Source: Thermoanaerobaculales bacterium (GTDB lineage Bacteria; Acidobacteriota; Thermoanaerobaculia; Thermoanaerobaculales; Sulfomarinibacteraceae). Taken from it: a stretch of 5,615 nucleotides of DNA. The position numbers and the translations under genes are program-made. The stretch lies in NCBI GenBank assembly GCA_029932545.1, contig JAOZPW010000253.1, positions 1 to 5,615 of the forward strand, given 5' to 3'. Positions within the stretch are counted from its first letter, which is position 1. Each line of letters opens with the position of its first letter. Below are positions 4,369-5,615 of this stretch, in pieces. Under the pieces are notes generated by a model. That model had not been told where the DNA came from. It saw nothing but the letters and a program-made list of their open reading frames with translations, and made no database searches.

Positions 4369-5598
4369 GTGAACGTTCTTCGAGAGTTCTTGGAGTTTAT
4401 CGAGGTCTCGAGACCCCAGCCTATCGAGGAACTCCTTCGCCGGGTGTTGCTGAAGAGTCGCCAGTTGACCGGTGCGGAAGCCGGCACGATCTTCCTGGTG
4501 CGTGGAAGCGGCAGGACCCGTCGCCTTGAGGCATCGAATACCCAGAACGACGTTGTGCCGCTGGAACCGGCGCAGATCGTAGTACCGGTCAACCAGTCGT
4601 CGATAGCAGGATTCACGGCTCTCACCGGCGAGACGGTTTTTGTCGACGATCTGTATGAAATCTCTGGTGATGTTCCTTATACCTTCGACCCGAGTTTCGA
4701 CCTCAATCTCGGCTACTGCAGTCGCTCGATGCTTTCCTTCCCCCTGCTGAATCATGACCGCAGGGTGATCGGCGTCGTTCAGCTGATCAACCGAAGGGGC
4801 CGGAACGGCGAGGAGCCGTTGTCCTTTGAGGCTGAGCAGGCCGATCTGATCGTGCCCTTCAACCATATCGTTGGATCAGCGATCGTTCGTGCGGAAATGA
4901 CCGAACGGATCGAGGCCCAGAACGTCAGGTTAAAGAAGCGCAACGCCCAACTCAAGGTCCAGCGGGAGAAGATTGCGGCTCTCAAGGACGAGACCGAAGA
5001 AGCCTTCCAGCTGTCGATCAGACTTCTTGCCCGGGCCGCGGAAGTGCACGACGAAAACACAGCTCGCCATGTCGAGCGGGTTAACGAGTACGCATACTAC
5101 ATTGCTGAGATCCTTGGTGTTTCAAAGGCGTTTCGTAACGAAATTCGGTACTCTGCCCAGCTCCATGACGTCGGGAAGATGAGCGTCGACATGGCAATCT
5201 TGCGGAAAAATGGGCCTTTGACCGACGAAGAGCGGGACGAGATGAAGAGACATCCGGTTTATGGCTATCAAATCCTCTCGGCTTCGGATCGTCTCCGGAT
5301 GGCGGGAGAGATCGCGCTCAATCATCACGAACGATGGGACGGCAACGGCTATCCCAACGGTAGCAAGGGCCGGGAGATTCCTCTTGCCGCGCGGATCGTG
5401 GCGGTTGCCGACATCTACGATGCATTGCGGTCACACAGGCCCTATAAACCGGGATTCGACCATGAGACGACGCGGAAAATCCTGCTTGAAGGAGACGACC
5501 GGATGAAGGTCGAGGGGCTGTTTGATCCGCAGGTCATCGATATCTTTGCCGAACACGACCGGAGGTTTGATGAGATTTGGAAGCAGTTGGCGGACTGA
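4369..5598 (+). CDS. GAF + HD-GYP cyclic-di-GMP phosphodiesterase
   Basis: This 409-residue soluble protein is predicted to hydrolyse cyclic di-GMP in the cytoplasm. Domains (GTG start as residue 1): a GAF sensory domain at about 15-172, with the typical SMLSFPLLN (120-128) and VIGVVQLINR (133-142) strands; a charged coiled-coil linker at about 175-212; and an HD-GYP domain at about 213-405. All expected catalytic residues are seen: Glu225, His234, the HD pair His266-Asp267, His295, His319-His320, the HHERWDGNGYP signature at 319-329 and Asp348 in VADIYDAL. It should therefore be catalytically competent. No receiver, PAS or membrane segment is present; the GAF ligand is unknown. I prefer the GTG at 4369, 7 bases after GGGGAAG (4355-4361); a TTG at 4366 would add one residue but sits only 4 bases from that site. 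It is the second gene of the operon with DUF2147. Only 17 bases follow the stop, so further operon members cannot be judged. Confidence 0.95.
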   Translation: MNVLREFLEFIEVSRPQPIEELLRRVLLKSRQLTGAEAGTIFLVRGSGRTRRLEASNTQNDVVPLEPAQIVVPVNQSSIAGFTALTGETVFVDDLYEISGDVPYTFDPSFDLNLGYCSRSMLSFPLLNHDRRVIGVVQLINRRGRNGEEPLSFEAEQADLIVPFNHIVGSAIVRAEMTERIEAQNVRLKKRNAQLKVQREKIAALKDETEEAFQLSIRLLARAAEVHDENTARHVERVNEYAYYIAEILGVSKAFRNEIRYSAQLHDVGKMSVDMAILRKNGPLTDEERDEMKRHPVYGYQILSASDRLRMAGEIALNHHERWDGNGYPNGSKGREIPLAARIVAVADIYDALRSHRPYKPGFDHETTRKILLEGDDRMKVEGLFDPQVIDIFAEHDRRFDEIWKQLAD

Positions 5599-5615
5599 AA
5601 GATTCATCCTTCATA

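Noticed and set aside
3903..4625. 240-residue minus-strand open frame opposite DUF2147
   Set aside because: It is antisense to DUF2147 and the start of the HD-GYP gene, both firmly recognised.

Overview
The window carries five protein genes in a GC-rich, proteobacteria-like segment, with a repeat cluster at the left edge and a structured gap between two convergent genes. The gene families (an RdgC-like protein, an exported DUF2147 protein, a GAF/HD-GYP phosphodiesterase) and the palindromic intergenic repeats suggest a proteobacterium, probably a gammaproteobacterium. That is inference; nothing here fixes the genus.

Layout from left to right. Positions 29-104 hold three near-identical copies of a short palindrome followed by a T run, of a kind I associate with REP/IS200-like transposase neighbourhoods; no transposase gene lies inside the window. 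A minus-strand gene (284-790) encodes a 168-residue unrecognised protein with two membrane segments and has a strong stem-loop just past its stop. A 438-base gap (791-1228) separates it from a divergent plus-strand gene and holds two operator-like dyads, a 12-base direct repeat and a good sigma70-type promoter. The plus-strand gene (1229-2527) is a PP2C-family Ser/Thr phosphatase with all main metal-binding motifs and two extra helical insertions.

The phosphatase gene converges on a minus-strand RdgC-like gene (2863-3771). The 335 bases between them are almost entirely secondary structure: two composite hairpin elements of similar design in inverted orientation, each starting with TAGGAGC at or within 3 bases of a stop codon, around a third inverted repeat. 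This is the most unusual non-coding structure here.

Divergent from the RdgC-like gene, behind a perfect TATAAT box, is a probable two-gene operon: a secreted DUF2147 protein (3888-4355) and, 13 bases later, a GAF + coiled-coil + HD-GYP protein (4369-5598) predicted to hydrolyse cyclic di-GMP. The window thus contains two signalling hydrolases (a protein phosphatase and a cyclic-di-GMP phosphodiesterase) but no matching kinase or diguanylate cyclase. I see no clear evidence for a new defence or mobile system; the candidates for novelty are the paired hairpin elements, the insertions in the phosphatase and the unassigned membrane protein.
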